Source: an uncultured Rhodospirillales bacterium
GTDB lineage: Bacteria; Pseudomonadota; Alphaproteobacteria; Acetobacterales; Acetobacteraceae
Length of the DNA stretch: 34,484 bases
Reading direction: 5' to 3'
Assembly: GCA_903924855.1 (NCBI GenBank)
Contig: CAIYCW010000125.1
Coordinates: 1-34,484 of the forward strand
The position numbers and the translations under genes were made by a program. Shown piece by piece: positions 6,621 to 15,980 of this stretch. Numbering within the stretch: position 1 is the stretch's first letter; each line of letters starts with the position of its first letter. The notes below the pieces were generated by a model. That model saw only the letters and a program-made list of their open reading frames with translations. It did no database searches and was not told the origin of the DNA.

Positions 6621-9589
6621 CGGGCGGGCGGCCGATGCGCGACATCGATAGCGATGCGCGTAGAACCACCTACGCTCCGATGAACGCCAGGATCACCCGA
6701 ACAGTCAGGCAAGCCGGTATGCCACGCAGCAGAATTGCCAGACCGTTCCTGTTGCGCGAGGCGCTGCCGCGTTCGGCCTTTCTGCATCTCGGTCTGGTCG
6801 CGCTGATGATCACCCTGATCTGGGGCAGTGTGATCGTGCATCTTAACCAGGAGCGCGCCCAGTATCAGCGCGCGGCCTTCGACAAGGCCGACAACATCGC
6901 CCGCGGCTTCGGCGAAAGCATCACCCGCACCATCGAGGCGATCGATCAGTTCGCCATCATGCTGCGCGCACTCTACCGCAATGATCGCGAGCATTTCGAT
7001 ATCGCGAGGCTCGCGCCGGCCGCCGAGGTGTCGACCGGCCTCACGCTGCAGATCTCGATCACCGACCGCTTCGGCAATCTCGTCGGCTCCAACCTGGGCG
7101 CCACCGGTGTGCTCAACCTCGCCGATCGCGAGCACATCCATGTGCATATCGTCGATCCGGCCGATTTCCTGTTCATCAGCAAGCCGGTGCTGGGCCGCGT
7201 CTCGCAGAAGATGTCCATCCAGTTCACCCGGAAGCTCTACAACGAGAAGGGCGAGTTCGACGGCGTTTTGGTGATCTCGCTGAACCCGGAATATCTCGCG
7301 CATTTTTACGATCAGCTGAATTTCAAGAACGGCAACCTCACGCTCACCGGCGTCAATGACGGTGTGATCCGTGTGCGGGCACCTTATCGCGAATCCGCCA
7401 TCGGCACGGTCGCCTCCAAGGAACTGCTCGCCCATTGGCAGAACGGCCTGCCCGGTGAGACCTTCATCGACAACAGCGCGGTCGATGGTGTGAAGCGCTT
7501 CTTCGCCTATCGCCGGCTGAACCCCTATCCGCTGGTGGCGGTGGCCGGGCTCTCGGTCTCCGAGGTGTTTGCCGCCTATGATCAGGACTGGAACAACTAT
7601 GTCGCGGTGGGCTCCGGCCTCACCCTGATGGTGCTGGCCATCGGCTTTCTGCTGATCGGCCAGGGCCAGCGCCTGTCACGCTCGCAGCGTCACCTTGCGG
7701 CAACGCTCGCCAATGTCGGCCAGGGCGTGCTGATGGTGGACCGCGACGGCATGGTGCAGGTGATCAACCGCCGTGCCGCCGAATTGCTGTCACTCCCGCC
7801 GGAACTGTCCAAGCCGACCTATCCGTTCAAGGCCATGCTGGACTGGCAGCTCTCCAGCGGGGAGTTCGATGAACTGGCCGAGACCGGGCAGGACCTGGCC
7901 GAGCTGGCCCGCCATGGCGGCATCGGCCCGGCGCATTACGAGCGTTCGCGCCGCAACGGCCTTATTTTGGATGTGCGCACCCAGCAGCTGGACGATGGCA
8001 GCATCGTGCGCACCTTCGCTGACATCACCCACCGCAAGCGCAACGAGAAGGCGCTTGCCACCGCGCGCGATGCCGCCGAGGCGGCGCGCCGCGCGCAGTC
8101 GGACTTCCTGGCGGTGATGAGCCACGAGATCCGCACGCCGATGAACGGCGTGATCGGCATGGCCGGATTGCTGCTCGACAGCGATCTCTCGCCCACCCAG
8201 CGCCGCTTTGCCTCCACCTTGCGTGAGGCGGCCGGCAGCCTGATGCAGATCATCAACGACATCCTGGATTTCTCGAAGCTCGAGGCCAGCCGGATGGAGT
8301 TCGAGAGCGTCCCGCTCGACATCGCCGTGGTGATCGGCAGCGTGGTCGATCTGATGGTGGTCAAGGCGCAGGAGAAGCAGCTCTGGCTGCGCACCCAGAT
8401 CGCGCCCGGCACGCCGGAGCGGCTGATCGGCGATCCCGGCCGTCTGCGCCAGGTGCTGCTCAACCTGGTCGGCAATGCGCTGAAATTCACCGCCGAGGGC
8501 GGTGTGACGATCGAGGTGGACGGCCACGACAACGGGGATGGCACCGCCTTGATGCGCCTGACCGTGCGCGACACCGGCATCGGCATCCCCAAGGAGTCGC
8601 AGCCGCATCTGTTCGAGCAGTTCTTCCAGGTCGATGCCTCCACCTCGCGCGGCTTCGGTGGCACCGGCCTCGGCCTTGCCATCTGCCGCAGGCTGGCGGA
8701 CCGCATGGGCGGGCGCATCTCGGTGGACAGCACCGAGGGTGTCGGCTCGTCCTTCTGCCTTGAAGTGCCGCTCGGCATCGATCCGGATGCCGATCAGCCG
8801 CTGGTGGAGGACGATCTGGAGCGGCTGGATCAGGGTGCCACCAGTCGGCCGAAGCGCCGCCTGCGCATTCTGCTCGCCGAGGACAACGCCACCAACCGCA
8901 TGGTCGCCGTCACCCGACTTGAGATGTTTGGCCACCGTGTCGATCACGTGGCAAGCGGTGTGGAGGCGCTGCAGATGGTGCAGGCCGCCCCCTATGACCT
9001 GCTGCTGGTGGACGTGATGATGCCGGAGATGGACGGGCTGGAGGCCACGCGGCGCATCCGCGCGCTGCCCGGGCCGGAGCGCAACATCCCCATCGTCGCC
9101 ATGACCGCCAACGTGTTCAGCCATCACCGCGAGGCCTGCCGCGCCGCCGGCATGGATGATTTCCTCGGCAAGCCGTTCACCCCGGGCCAGCTGGTGCGGG
9201 TGATCGACCGCGCCATCGCCGGCACGCTGCGCCCGCTGGGCGATGGCATGGCACCCCGGGCGGAGGACGACGTGGCGGCGTTCGCCAGGCTTGCCATCGA
9301 GTTGGGACCGGAGGACGCCGCGGCCCTGATCACCGCGTTTGCCGCCGAGGCGCGCGAGCGCATCGGGCGCATGCGGCTGTTCGCCGCCGGGCGGGAATTG
9401 CAGGCACTCGTGACCGAAGCCCAATCGGTGCATGACGCGGCCGGCAGCCTGGGTCTTGCGGCTCTTGCCGCCATGGCGCAGGCCATCCAGCAGGACCCGG
9501 GGGCGGAAGGCATCAGCCTGCAGATCGCAGGCCTGTCCGCGGCGCTGGAGGCCGTCATCGCCTCCATCCAAACCCCCGCCCAGGCGTAG
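6617..9589 (+). CDS. Membrane hybrid histidine kinase (PDC sensor-PAS-HisKA-HATPase-REC-Hpt)
   Basis: This 990-residue sensor kinase carries a full phosphorelay in one chain. Order: TM1 (about 56-76), periplasmic PDC/Cache-like sensor (about 80-325), TM2 (about 331-350), PAS-like domain (about 356-470), HisKA with phospho-acceptor H503 in MSHEIRTP, HATPase with N620, DTGIGI and GGTGLGL, REC with phospho-acceptor D799 (LLLVDVMMPEMDG) and K852, and a C-terminal Hpt-like helical domain with H939 in VHDAAGSLGL. The start is uncertain: TTG 6617 overlaps the rlmN stop, while ATG 6635 or ATG 6680 are alternatives that leave all domains intact. It converges on the REC-OsmC/REC-Hpt pair, its likely partners. 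Its TAG stop lies within a REP element. The ligand is unknown. Confidence 0.95.
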   Translation: MTGGRPMRDIDSDARRTTYAPMNARITRTVRQAGMPRSRIARPFLLREALPRSAFLHLGLVALMITLIWGSVIVHLNQERAQYQRAAFDKADNIARGFGESITRTIEAIDQFAIMLRALYRNDREHFDIARLAPAAEVSTGLTLQISITDRFGNLVGSNLGATGVLNLADREHIHVHIVDPADFLFISKPVLGRVSQKMSIQFTRKLYNEKGEFDGVLVISLNPEYLAHFYDQLNFKNGNLTLTGVNDGVIRVRAPYRESAIGTVASKELLAHWQNGLPGETFIDNSAVDGVKRFFAYRRLNPYPLVAVAGLSVSEVFAAYDQDWNNYVAVGSGLTLMVLAIGFLLIGQGQRLSRSQRHLAATLANVGQGVLMVDRDGMVQVINRRAAELLSLPPELSKPTYPFKAMLDWQLSSGEFDELAETGQDLAELARHGGIGPAHYERSRRNGLILDVRTQQLDDGSIVRTFADITHRKRNEKALATARDAAEAARRAQSDFLAVMSHEIRTPMNGVIGMAGLLLDSDLSPTQRRFASTLREAAGSLMQIINDILDFSKLEASRMEFESVPLDIAVVIGSVVDLMVVKAQEKQLWLRTQIAPGTPERLIGDPGRLRQVLLNLVGNALKFTAEGGVTIEVDGHDNGDGTALMRLTVRDTGIGIPKESQPHLFEQFFQVDASTSRGFGGTGLGLAICRRLADRMGGRISVDSTEGVGSSFCLEVPLGIDPDADQPLVEDDLERLDQGATSRPKRRLRILLAEDNATNRMVAVTRLEMFGHRVDHVASGVEALQMVQAAPYDLLLVDVMMPEMDGLEATRRIRALPGPERNIPIVAMTANVFSHHREACRAAGMDDFLGKPFTPGQLVRVIDRAIAGTLRPLGDGMAPRAEDDVAAFARLAIELGPEDAAALITAFAAEARERIGRMRLFAAGRELQALVTEAQSVHDAAGSLGLAALAAMAQAIQQDPGAEGISLQIAGLSAALEAVIASIQTPAQA

Positions 9590-9748
9590 GGCGGGTCCAC
9601 GACCCGCCTGATCCCCGCCTTTTCCCTGACCCACCGTTTGGGCCGAATTGCGGGTCGTGTACCTGACGCAGATGGCGGGTCGTGGACCTGACGCAGATGG
9701 CGGGTCGTGGACCTGACGCAGATGGCGGGTCGTGGACCCGCCCTACGC
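9584..9748. repeat. REP/REPIN-like element with internal 25-bp tandem repeats
   Basis: A 25-bp inverted repeat flanks this 165-bp segment (9584-9608 and 9724-9748). Each end contains GTAG followed by the palindrome GGCGGGTC-CAC-GACCCGCC (8-bp stem, 3-nt loop), as in REP sequences mobilised by RAYT-type transposases. Between them lie three 25-bp tandem units (9650-9674, 9675-9699, 9700-9724); the first differs from the others by one base, and each carries one REP half-arm plus ACCTGACGCAGATG. The TAG stops of both converging genes lie inside the two GTAG motifs. The hairpins may also act as a bidirectional terminator. Confidence 0.85.
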
Positions 9749-10627
9749 TGCGGTTTCCTGGCGGCAGGTCGCCTCGCAGCGTATCGGAAAGTTCACCGAC
9801 CGGGCGATGAAGCATTTGGCATGGGCCGCCTCGTGCAGGCTTTCGGCCAGCGCCACATCGCTGTCAGGCGCCAGCGTCACCATTGGATGCAGCACGGCCT
9901 CCACGAACTGGCCACCGCCATCCGCCGCCTCGCACATCACGGCGGTGGCGTCGTCGTGATAGGCGGTCACCACCACGCCGGCATCGGCGCACAGATGCAG
10001 ATACCAAAGCTTGTGGCAGGCAGACAGGCTTGCCAGCAGCAGCTGCTCCGGGTTCCACCGCGCGGCATCGCCGCGAAAGGCCGGATCGGCACTGCCCGGG
10101 ATCGGTGGCTGACCCGGCGCGCTGATCTCATGGTCCCGGCCATAGGCGCGGTAACCGGCGGTGCCCTGGCCAAGATTGCCGGTCCAGTCGACCGCAAGCC
10201 GGTAGTGATGCGCCCGCCCCTGCGGTTGGCACGGCGCCAGCTGGCGCAGCGTGCGCACATGGCGCACCGCATTGCCCACCGTGGTGATCAGCCGTGCTGC
10301 GTTGAACGGCTTGACCAGATAGTCGAACGCCCCCGCCGTCACCGTCTGTTCGGCCCGCGTTGTGGAGCTTTTGGCGGTCACCACCACCACCGACGGCGGC
10401 TGATCGAACGCCTGCACACGACGCAATATCTCCTCGCCCTCCATGTCCGGCAGGTCGAGATCGAGCAGGATGCAGTCAACCTCCTGCGCACCCAGCACAT
10501 CAAGCGCATGGGCGCCGTTGGTCGCGGTGAAGAACTGATGGCCGAAGCCGTCCAGATGCAGGCGGCAGGTCAGTGCGATGGAGGCACTGTCCTCGACGAT
10601 CAGGATCCGTGCCGGGCTGGCGTGCAT
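9743..10627 (-). CDS. Receiver domain fused to an OsmC/Ohr-type peroxidase domain
   Basis: This 294-residue protein has two complete domains in one uninterrupted frame. Residues 5 to about 125 are a canonical receiver: acidic pair E12/D13, phospho-acceptor D56 (CILLDLDLPD), T84 and K106 (LVKPF). Residues about 140-286 are an OsmC/Ohr domain: HHYRLAVDWTGNLG, then NPEQLLLASLSAC with C204 in the peroxidatic position, and HAKCFIARSVNFPI with C272 as the resolving cysteine. Ohr/OsmC proteins reduce organic hydroperoxides with thiol donors. Receiver domains usually control DNA-binding or enzymatic outputs, and I know of no described REC-OsmC protein. The linker (about 126-139) was checked at the DNA level and shows no frameshift. 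The ATG lies 1 nt after the stop of the REC-Hpt gene, so the two are cotranslated. It is probably cytoplasmic. Confidence 0.88.
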   Translation of the reverse strand: MHASPARILIVEDSASIALTCRLHLDGFGHQFFTATNGAHALDVLGAQEVDCILLDLDLPDMEGEEILRRVQAFDQPPSVVVVTAKSSTTRAEQTVTAGAFDYLVKPFNAARLITTVGNAVRHVRTLRQLAPCQPQGRAHHYRLAVDWTGNLGQGTAGYRAYGRDHEISAPGQPPIPGSADPAFRGDAARWNPEQLLLASLSACHKLWYLHLCADAGVVVTAYHDDATAVMCEAADGGGQFVEAVLHPMVTLAPDSDVALAESLHEAAHAKCFIARSVNFPIRCEATCRQETAA

Positions 10628-10628
10628 C

Positions 10629-11339
10629 CTAAGCCGCCGGCGTCACCGCAAGCTGGCGGATGGCGGGAAGATCCCGCCTGCTGACGGTCTCCAGCGCATC
10701 GACCAGCATGCGCAGCTGCTCTACGTCGCCGTCCAGCGCCACCGCCTCCAGCGCACGGGCCGCGCGTGACATGGCAAGACCACCCACATTGGCGGCCGCA
10801 CTGCCCACCGAATGCGCCTCCAGATGCAGCTGCTTGCGGTTGCCGGTGGCCAGGCTCTCCACCACCGAATGCAGGCGCTTGTCGATCTCGCCCAGGAAGG
10901 CGTTGGCCACCTGGCGAAACCCTGGATGATCCAGGCTGCCCCACAGCTCCACGATGGCCGTGGTGTCCACGCCGGCCGTGGTGCCTGCACTGTTGCTGGC
11001 AAGGGCCCTTGTGATCGCGTCGTGCAACTCGCCAGCCTCGATCGGCTTGTAGACCCAGGCCATCGCATCCGCGGTCTCGCGCGAATCACCGGCGGAAATC
11101 AGCGCCACCCACGGAATGCCCCTGCGGCGCAGCGCGCCCAGGCGATCGGGGTTCGCGGTGGGATCGGCCAGCACCAGATCCCAATCCGGCTCATGGCCGA
11201 ACTCGGGTGCGCCCGTATCGCGCTCGGCGATATGGCCCCAGCGACGCAACAGGCTGGCCACCATCATCGCGACGGTGATGTTGCTGTCGATCACCAGCAT
11301 GCGGCGTTTGGCACCGAAGCCCTGGTCTGACTGTTCCAT
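10629..11339 (-). CDS. Receiver-Hpt phosphotransfer protein
   Basis: This 236-residue protein has an N-terminal receiver-like domain (about 12-112) with D18, probable phospho-acceptor D59 (DLVLADP), S82 and K98 (VYKPI). The usual acidic pair is reduced to one Asp. The C-terminal domain (about 125-225) is Hpt-like, with H176 in EAHSVGSAAANVGG; the Lys that normally follows the His in HxLKG motifs is absent. It could shuttle phosphate between the convergent hybrid kinase and the REC-OsmC protein. It is first in a two-gene minus-strand operon, with the next ATG 1 nt after its stop. No DNA-binding domain is present. The Hpt assignment is good but not certain. Confidence 0.82.
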   Translation of the reverse strand: MEQSDQGFGAKRRMLVIDSNITVAMMVASLLRRWGHIAERDTGAPEFGHEPDWDLVLADPTANPDRLGALRRRGIPWVALISAGDSRETADAMAWVYKPIEAGELHDAITRALASNSAGTTAGVDTTAIVELWGSLDHPGFRQVANAFLGEIDKRLHSVVESLATGNRKQLHLEAHSVGSAAANVGGLAMSRAARALEAVALDGDVEQLRMLVDALETVSRRDLPAIRQLAVTPAA

Positions 11340-11483
11340 GCCTGCCCTGTGACATTTTCGTGTTGTGCGAAACTAGCGCAAATCGCGCAGGTCTGGCGAG
11401 GCCTGGACGGGATCGCCGTGCCGCGTGGTCAGATCACGAAGACGTTATGGTTGCCAGAGGTTGCGCAAATCCACCCGCACCGC

Positions 11484-12218
11484 TCAGCGCGATCCAAGCT
11501 CCGCCCGCGCGCGCTCCAGATCGGCCGGGGTGTCGACGCCGAACGGCGCGTGATCGACGCGTGCTGCGGCGATCCGCATGCCGGCCTCCAGCGCGCGCAG
11601 CTGCTCCAGGCTCTCACGCCGCTCCAAGGGCGAGGGCGGCAGAGCCACGAAACGCGCCAGCGCCTGTCTGCGATAGGCATAGACGCCGATATGATGCCAC
11701 AGCGGCCCCTCACCCCAGGGGATGGTGGCGCGCGAGAAATACAGCGCGGGCGCCACCAGCGCATCGCCCTCGAAGGCGCAGGCCGCCTTCACCACCGAGC
11801 TTGCCTGCCGCTCCGCCTCGGTGGTGATCGGCGCCACCAGCGTGCCGATATCGGTGTCGGCATGGCTCAGTGCCTGCAGCACGGCGCGCAGCAAGCCGGG
11901 TGCTATGGTGGGCAGATCACCCTGCAGGTTCACCACCACGTCATGCGCACCGTCCGGATCCAGCGCCTGCAGCGCCGCCATCACCCGGTCCGAGCCGGAG
12001 GGCAGGGCCGGGTCGGTCATCACCGCAATCCCGCCATCCGCGCGCACGGCCTGCGCAATCGCGTCTTCGGCGCAGGCCACCGCGATGCGGCCGATTCCGG
12101 CCTCGCGCGCGCGATCCAGCACGTGCAGGATCATCGGGCGGCCGCCAATATCGGCAAGCGGCTTGCCGGGCAGCCGCGTGGAGGCCATACGCGAGGGGAT
12201 GAGCACAATCGGGTTCAT
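11484..12218 (-). CDS. kdsB: 3-deoxy-manno-octulosonate cytidylyltransferase
   Basis: This 244-residue enzyme activates KDO as CMP-KDO for lipopolysaccharide inner-core assembly. Diagnostic motifs are the N-terminal nucleotide-binding IPSRMASTRLPGKPLADI, PSGSDRV, VVNLQGDLPTI, HIGVYAYRR and LEQLRALEAG, with the usual family length. Its product depends on CTP, linking it functionally to the CMP kinase at 2.6-3.8 kb, although the two are not in one operon. It is divergent from the HisN-like gene with only 65 bp between start codons, so the two promoters must overlap or face each other. Confidence 0.97.
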   Translation of the reverse strand: MNPIVLIPSRMASTRLPGKPLADIGGRPMILHVLDRAREAGIGRIAVACAEDAIAQAVRADGGIAVMTDPALPSGSDRVMAALQALDPDGAHDVVVNLQGDLPTIAPGLLRAVLQALSHADTDIGTLVAPITTEAERQASSVVKAACAFEGDALVAPALYFSRATIPWGEGPLWHHIGVYAYRRQALARFVALPPSPLERRESLEQLRALEAGMRIAAARVDHAPFGVDTPADLERARAELGSR

Positions 12219-12283
12219 ACGCTCATCTATCGCGCCGCCCGCCGCGACGCAAAGGGAGCCCGGGACATGAGACGGAGTGCCAC

Positions 12284-13054
12284 GTGATCGACAGCTTTAT
12301 CGCCGCCGCCGAAGCCGCAGCCGATGTCGCCGCAAGCGTGGTGCGGCCATTCTTTCGCGCAGGCGTCACGGTCGATCAGAAATCGGATGCAAGCCCGGTC
12401 ACCATCGCCGACCGCTCCGCCGAGCTCGCGATGAAGGGGCTGCTGAGCCAGATCTTCCCCGATCACGCCATCGCTGGCGAGGAGTTCGGCACGATCGGCC
12501 CCTCCGGCCGCTATCGCTGGGTGCTCGACCCGGTGGACGGCACCAGGGCGTTTCTCACCGGCCGGCCGCAATTCGGCACCCTGATCTCCCTGCTTGAGGA
12601 TGAGGCCCCGATCCTGGGCGTGATCGACCAGCCGATCACCCGCGAACGCTGGATCGGCGCCAAAGGCCGCCCCACGCTGTTTCGCGGTGAGTTCGGCAGG
12701 CCCGGCTGCAGGCCCTGTGGCAGCCTCGCCGAGGCCGAGCTGTCGGTGACCAGCACGGCCGTCTTCGGCGCCGATCTGCCGCGTTGGGAAAGGCTGCGCG
12801 ACAGCACCAGGCGCACCACCTATGGCGGGGATTGCTACGCCTATGGCCTGATCGCGCTCGGCCAGATCGACATCATCGCCGAGGCCACGATGCAGCTCTG
12901 GGACTGGGCGGCGCTGGTGCCGGTGATCGAGGGTGCCGGCGGGGCCGTCACCGACTGGACCGGCCAGCCGCTGCGGCCGGACGGCGATGGCAGGGTCCTT
13001 GCCGTGGGCGACCGCGCCTTGCTCGCGGAAGCTGTGGCGTGCCTCGCTTTGTGA
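12284..13054 (+). CDS. hisN: Inositol-monophosphatase-family phosphatase, probably histidinol-phosphatase
   Basis: This 256-residue member of the Mg-dependent IMPase superfamily has metal-binding GEEFG (E66/E67), DPVDGTRAF (D82, D85) and WDWAAL near residue 206. The YRWVLDPVDGTRAFLTG pattern and short length fit the HisN type of histidinol-phosphatase, which carries out the penultimate step of histidine synthesis in many alphaproteobacteria; an inositol- or other sugar-phosphatase remains possible. The start is GTG at 12284, supported by GGAG at 12274-12277 six nt upstream. It is followed 26 nt later by the yej operon and may be cotranscribed with it. Confidence 0.88.
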   Translation: MIDSFIAAAEAAADVAASVVRPFFRAGVTVDQKSDASPVTIADRSAELAMKGLLSQIFPDHAIAGEEFGTIGPSGRYRWVLDPVDGTRAFLTGRPQFGTLISLLEDEAPILGVIDQPITRERWIGAKGRPTLFRGEFGRPGCRPCGSLAEAELSVTSTAVFGADLPRWERLRDSTRRTTYGGDCYAYGLIALGQIDIIAEATMQLWDWAALVPVIEGAGGAVTDWTGQPLRPDGDGRVLAVGDRALLAEAVACLAL

Positions 13055-13080
13055 TATCTGGCGTGGCAAAGGGGGAGATG

Positions 13081-14901
13081 ATGCGGTTTCTGGTTCTGCT
13101 GGCCTGTCTGCTGAGCGCCTCCTTGCTGCCCGATTCGGCCCGCGCGCAGAGGCTGCACGGCCTGGCCTTGATCGGCGAACCCGCCTTGCCGGCCGATTTC
13201 AAGGCCTTCCCCTATGTCAACCCGGATGCGCCGAAAGGCGGCGCGGTGACGCTGGGGGCGATCGGCACGTTTGACAGTTTCAACCCCTTCATCCTGCGCG
13301 GCACGCCGACCGGCGCCGCTTCGCGCGTGTTCGACACGCTGACCGTGCCCTCCGCCGATGAGCCGATGACCGAATACGGCCATCTGGCGCAGGATATCGA
13401 GGTGGCGCCCGATCACAGCTGGGAGGCGTTCGACCTCCGCCCCGAGGCGCATTTCAACGACGGCACGCCGGTCACCGCCGAGGACGTGGTCTGGACCTTC
13501 GAGACGCTGATCACCAAGGGCCGGCCATTCTACCGCCAATACTACGCCGATGTGGCGAAGGTGGAGGCGGAGTCGAAGCTGCGCGTGGTGTTTCACTTCA
13601 AGAATGGCGACAACCGCGAACTGCCGCAGATCTTGGGCCAGATGCCGGTGCTGCCGAAGCATTGGTGGCAAGGCCGGGATTTCGACAAGCCGCTGACCGA
13701 ACCGCCTTTGGGCTCCGGCCCCTACCGCATCGACACGTTCGACATGGGCCGCAGCGTCACATTGCAGCGCGTGCCGGATTACTGGGCGGCCAACATGCCG
13801 ACCGGCCGCGGCCTGAACAATTTCGACCGCATCCGTGTGGAATATTACCGCGACGCCACCGTGGCGCTGGAGGCGTTCAAGGCCGGCCAGATCGATTGGC
13901 GGGTGGAGAACATCGCCAAGAACTGGGCCACCGCCTACGACTTTCCGGCGGTGGAGCAGGGGCTGGTGCGCAAGCTGAGCTTCGAGCGGCATCTGCCCAC
14001 CGGCATGCAGGCCTTCGGCATGAATCTGCGGAGGCCGATCTTCGCCAACCGCCTTGTGCGCGAGGCGCTGGTGCAGGCCTTTGATTTCGAATGGATGAAC
14101 CGCAACCTGTTCTATGGCCGCTATGTGCGCACCAGGAGCTATTTCAGCAATTCGGACTTCGCCTCCGGCGGCCTGCCGCAGGGCGATGAGAAGGCGCTGC
14201 TGGAACGCCACCGCGACAAGCTCGCCCCGGAGGTGTTCACCCAGCCCTTCGACCTGCCGGTCACCGATGGCTCCGGCAACAACCGGCCCCAGCTGCGCGC
14301 GGCACTGGAGAAGCTGCAGCAGGCCGGCTGGCGCGTGGTGGACCGCAAGCTGGTGGACGCCAACGGCCAGCAGTTCAGCTTCGAGATCCTGCTCGACCAG
14401 CCCACATTCGAGCGTGTGGCGCTGCCCTATGTGCAATCGCTGGAAAAACTCGGCATGGCGGTGCGGGTGCGCACCGTGGACCCCGCCCAGTACGAGCAGC
14501 TGATCGATGGGTTCGACTATGACATGACGGTGGTGGCCATCGGCCAGTCCGACAGTCCGGGCAATGAGCAATCCGAGTTCTGGACCTGTGCTGCCGCCAG
14601 GATGCAGGGCAGCCGCAACACCATGGGCATCTGCGATCCGGCGGTCGATGCGCTGGTGGGCGAGGTGGTCGCGGCGCACGACCGCAAATCGCTGATCACC
14701 GCCACACGCGCGCTGGATCGCGTGCTGCTGCACGGCTCCTATGTGGTGCCGCAATGGCATTCCGAGAGCCTGGACATCGCGCTGTGGGACCGCTTCGGCA
14801 TCCCGCCGCAGAAGATGCGCAGCGGCACGGATGTGAATGCCTGGTGGGTCGATCAGGCGCGCGCCGCCGTGGTGGATCAGGCGCGCAGCAGCAACCGATG
14901 A
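13081..14901 (+). CDS. yejA: Peptide ABC transporter substrate-binding protein YejA
   Basis: This 606-residue periplasmic binding protein of family 5 has a signal peptide ([20 protein letters not shown], cleavage near ARAQ). Family features include [43 protein letters not shown] and PLGSGPYRI. YejA delivers oligopeptides to the YejBEF importer; in enterobacteria the system imports microcin C and in some pathogens it affects antimicrobial-peptide resistance. A strong GGGGGAG just upstream supports a start at 13078 or 13081 (adjacent ATGs); the second has the better spacing. It ends in an ATGA overlap with yejB. Confidence 0.95.
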   Translation: MRFLVLLACLLSASLLPDSARAQRLHGLALIGEPALPADFKAFPYVNPDAPKGGAVTLGAIGTFDSFNPFILRGTPTGAASRVFDTLTVPSADEPMTEYGHLAQDIEVAPDHSWEAFDLRPEAHFNDGTPVTAEDVVWTFETLITKGRPFYRQYYADVAKVEAESKLRVVFHFKNGDNRELPQILGQMPVLPKHWWQGRDFDKPLTEPPLGSGPYRIDTFDMGRSVTLQRVPDYWAANMPTGRGLNNFDRIRVEYYRDATVALEAFKAGQIDWRVENIAKNWATAYDFPAVEQGLVRKLSFERHLPTGMQAFGMNLRRPIFANRLVREALVQAFDFEWMNRNLFYGRYVRTRSYFSNSDFASGGLPQGDEKALLERHRDKLAPEVFTQPFDLPVTDGSGNNRPQLRAALEKLQQAGWRVVDRKLVDANGQQFSFEILLDQPTFERVALPYVQSLEKLGMAVRVRTVDPAQYEQLIDGFDYDMTVVAIGQSDSPGNEQSEFWTCAAARMQGSRNTMGICDPAVDALVGEVVAAHDRKSLITATRALDRVLLHGSYVVPQWHSESLDIALWDRFGIPPQKMRSGTDVNAWWVDQARAAVVDQARSSNR

Positions 14902-15980
14902 CGTTCTACCTGCTGCGCCGCCTGCTGCTGGTGATCCCGACCCTGCTCGGTATTCTCACCATCAATTTCGCGGTGATCCAGTTCGCCCCGGGCGGGCCGG
15001 TGGAGCAGGTTCTGGCCGAGCTGAAGGGCAGCGGCGACACCACGCAGCGCCTCACCGGCGCCGGCGCCTCGGAGGCCAGCAACGGCGCCGGTGGCGGCTA
15101 TCGCGGCGCGCGCGGGCTGGACCCGGCGGTGGTGGCCGATATCCGCCACATGTTCGGCTTCGACAAGCCGCCGCTCACCCGCTATCTCGACATGCTGCGC
15201 TCCTATGCAAGCTTCGATTTTGGCCGCTCCTTCTTCCGCGACCGCTCGGTGCTCGGCCTGATCCGCGAGAAGATGCCGGTCAGCATCTCGATCGGGCTGT
15301 GGTCCACCCTGCTGGTCTATCTGGTGTCGATCCCGCTTGGCATCATGAAGGCGGTGCGCGACGGCAGCCGGTTCGACATCGCCTCCTCCGCGGTGGTGCT
15401 GATCGGCTACGCCATCCCGGGCTTTCTGTTCGCCATCATGCTGGTGGTGCTGTTCGCCGGCGGCAGCTTCGTCTCCTGGTTCCCGCTGCGCGGGCTCACC
15501 ACGGCCGGGGCGCAGACCTGGTCCTGGCCCGCGCGGATGCTGGACTATGCCTGGCATCTGGTGCTGCCCACCACGGCGCTCGTGGTGGGCGGCTTCGCCA
15601 GCCTGACCATGCTGACCAAGAACTGCTTTCTGGAGGAGATCCGCAAGCAATACGTCACCACCGCCCGCGCCAAGGGGGCCAGCGAGAACCGCGTGCTCTA
15701 CCGCCACGTGTTCCGCAACGCCATGCTGCTGATCATCGCGGGCTTCCCGGCCGCCTTCATCGGCATCTTGTTCTCCTCCTCGCTGCTGGTGGAGATCGTC
15801 TTCTCGCTGGATGGCTTGGGCCTGCTCGGCTTTGAAAGTGCGATCAGGCGGGATTACCCGGTGATGTTCGGCACGCTCTACATCTTCACCCTGGTGGGGC
15901 TGGTGCTGCAGATCGTGGGCGATCTGATGTACACCCTGGTCGATCCGCGCATCGATTTCAGCAGGCGGCAACGCGGATGA
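14898..15980 (+). CDS. yejB: Peptide ABC transporter permease YejB
   Basis: This 360-residue inner-membrane permease is of the BPD_transp_1 (DppB-like) type. It opens [20 protein letters not shown], with the typical first helix and N-terminal [17 protein letters not shown], and carries the EAA-loop region [19 protein letters not shown]. About six membrane segments are visible. A Gly/Ala-rich stretch (about 45-75) between TM1 and the core is typical of the YejB subfamily. The ATG at 14898 overlaps the yejA stop, and the end overlaps yejE (ATGA), so yejABEF is translated as one coupled unit. Confidence 0.95.
   Translation: MTFYLLRRLLLVIPTLLGILTINFAVIQFAPGGPVEQVLAELKGSGDTTQRLTGAGASEASNGAGGGYRGARGLDPAVVADIRHMFGFDKPPLTRYLDMLRSYASFDFGRSFFRDRSVLGLIREKMPVSISIGLWSTLLVYLVSIPLGIMKAVRDGSRFDIASSAVVLIGYAIPGFLFAIMLVVLFAGGSFVSWFPLRGLTTAGAQTWSWPARMLDYAWHLVLPTTALVVGGFASLTMLTKNCFLEEIRKQYVTTARAKGASENRVLYRHVFRNAMLLIIAGFPAAFIGILFSSSLLVEIVFSLDGLGLLGFESAIRRDYPVMFGTLYIFTLVGLVLQIVGDLMYTLVDPRIDFSRRQRG

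Noticed and set aside
9650-9739. CRISPR array
   Set aside because: The 25-bp units are directly adjacent with no spacers, and they share arms with the flanking REP palindromes.
10200-10260. Frameshift or gene-boundary artefact between the receiver and OsmC domains
   Set aside because: Reading the minus-strand DNA across the linker gives one continuous frame with no stop, and both domains are complete on either side. Sequencing error in the assembly cannot be excluded but there is no sign of it.
12841-14760. A 639-codon minus-strand frame
   Set aside because: It is entirely antisense to yejA and the HisN-like gene, both of which have clear family motifs; the composition is that of a shadow.
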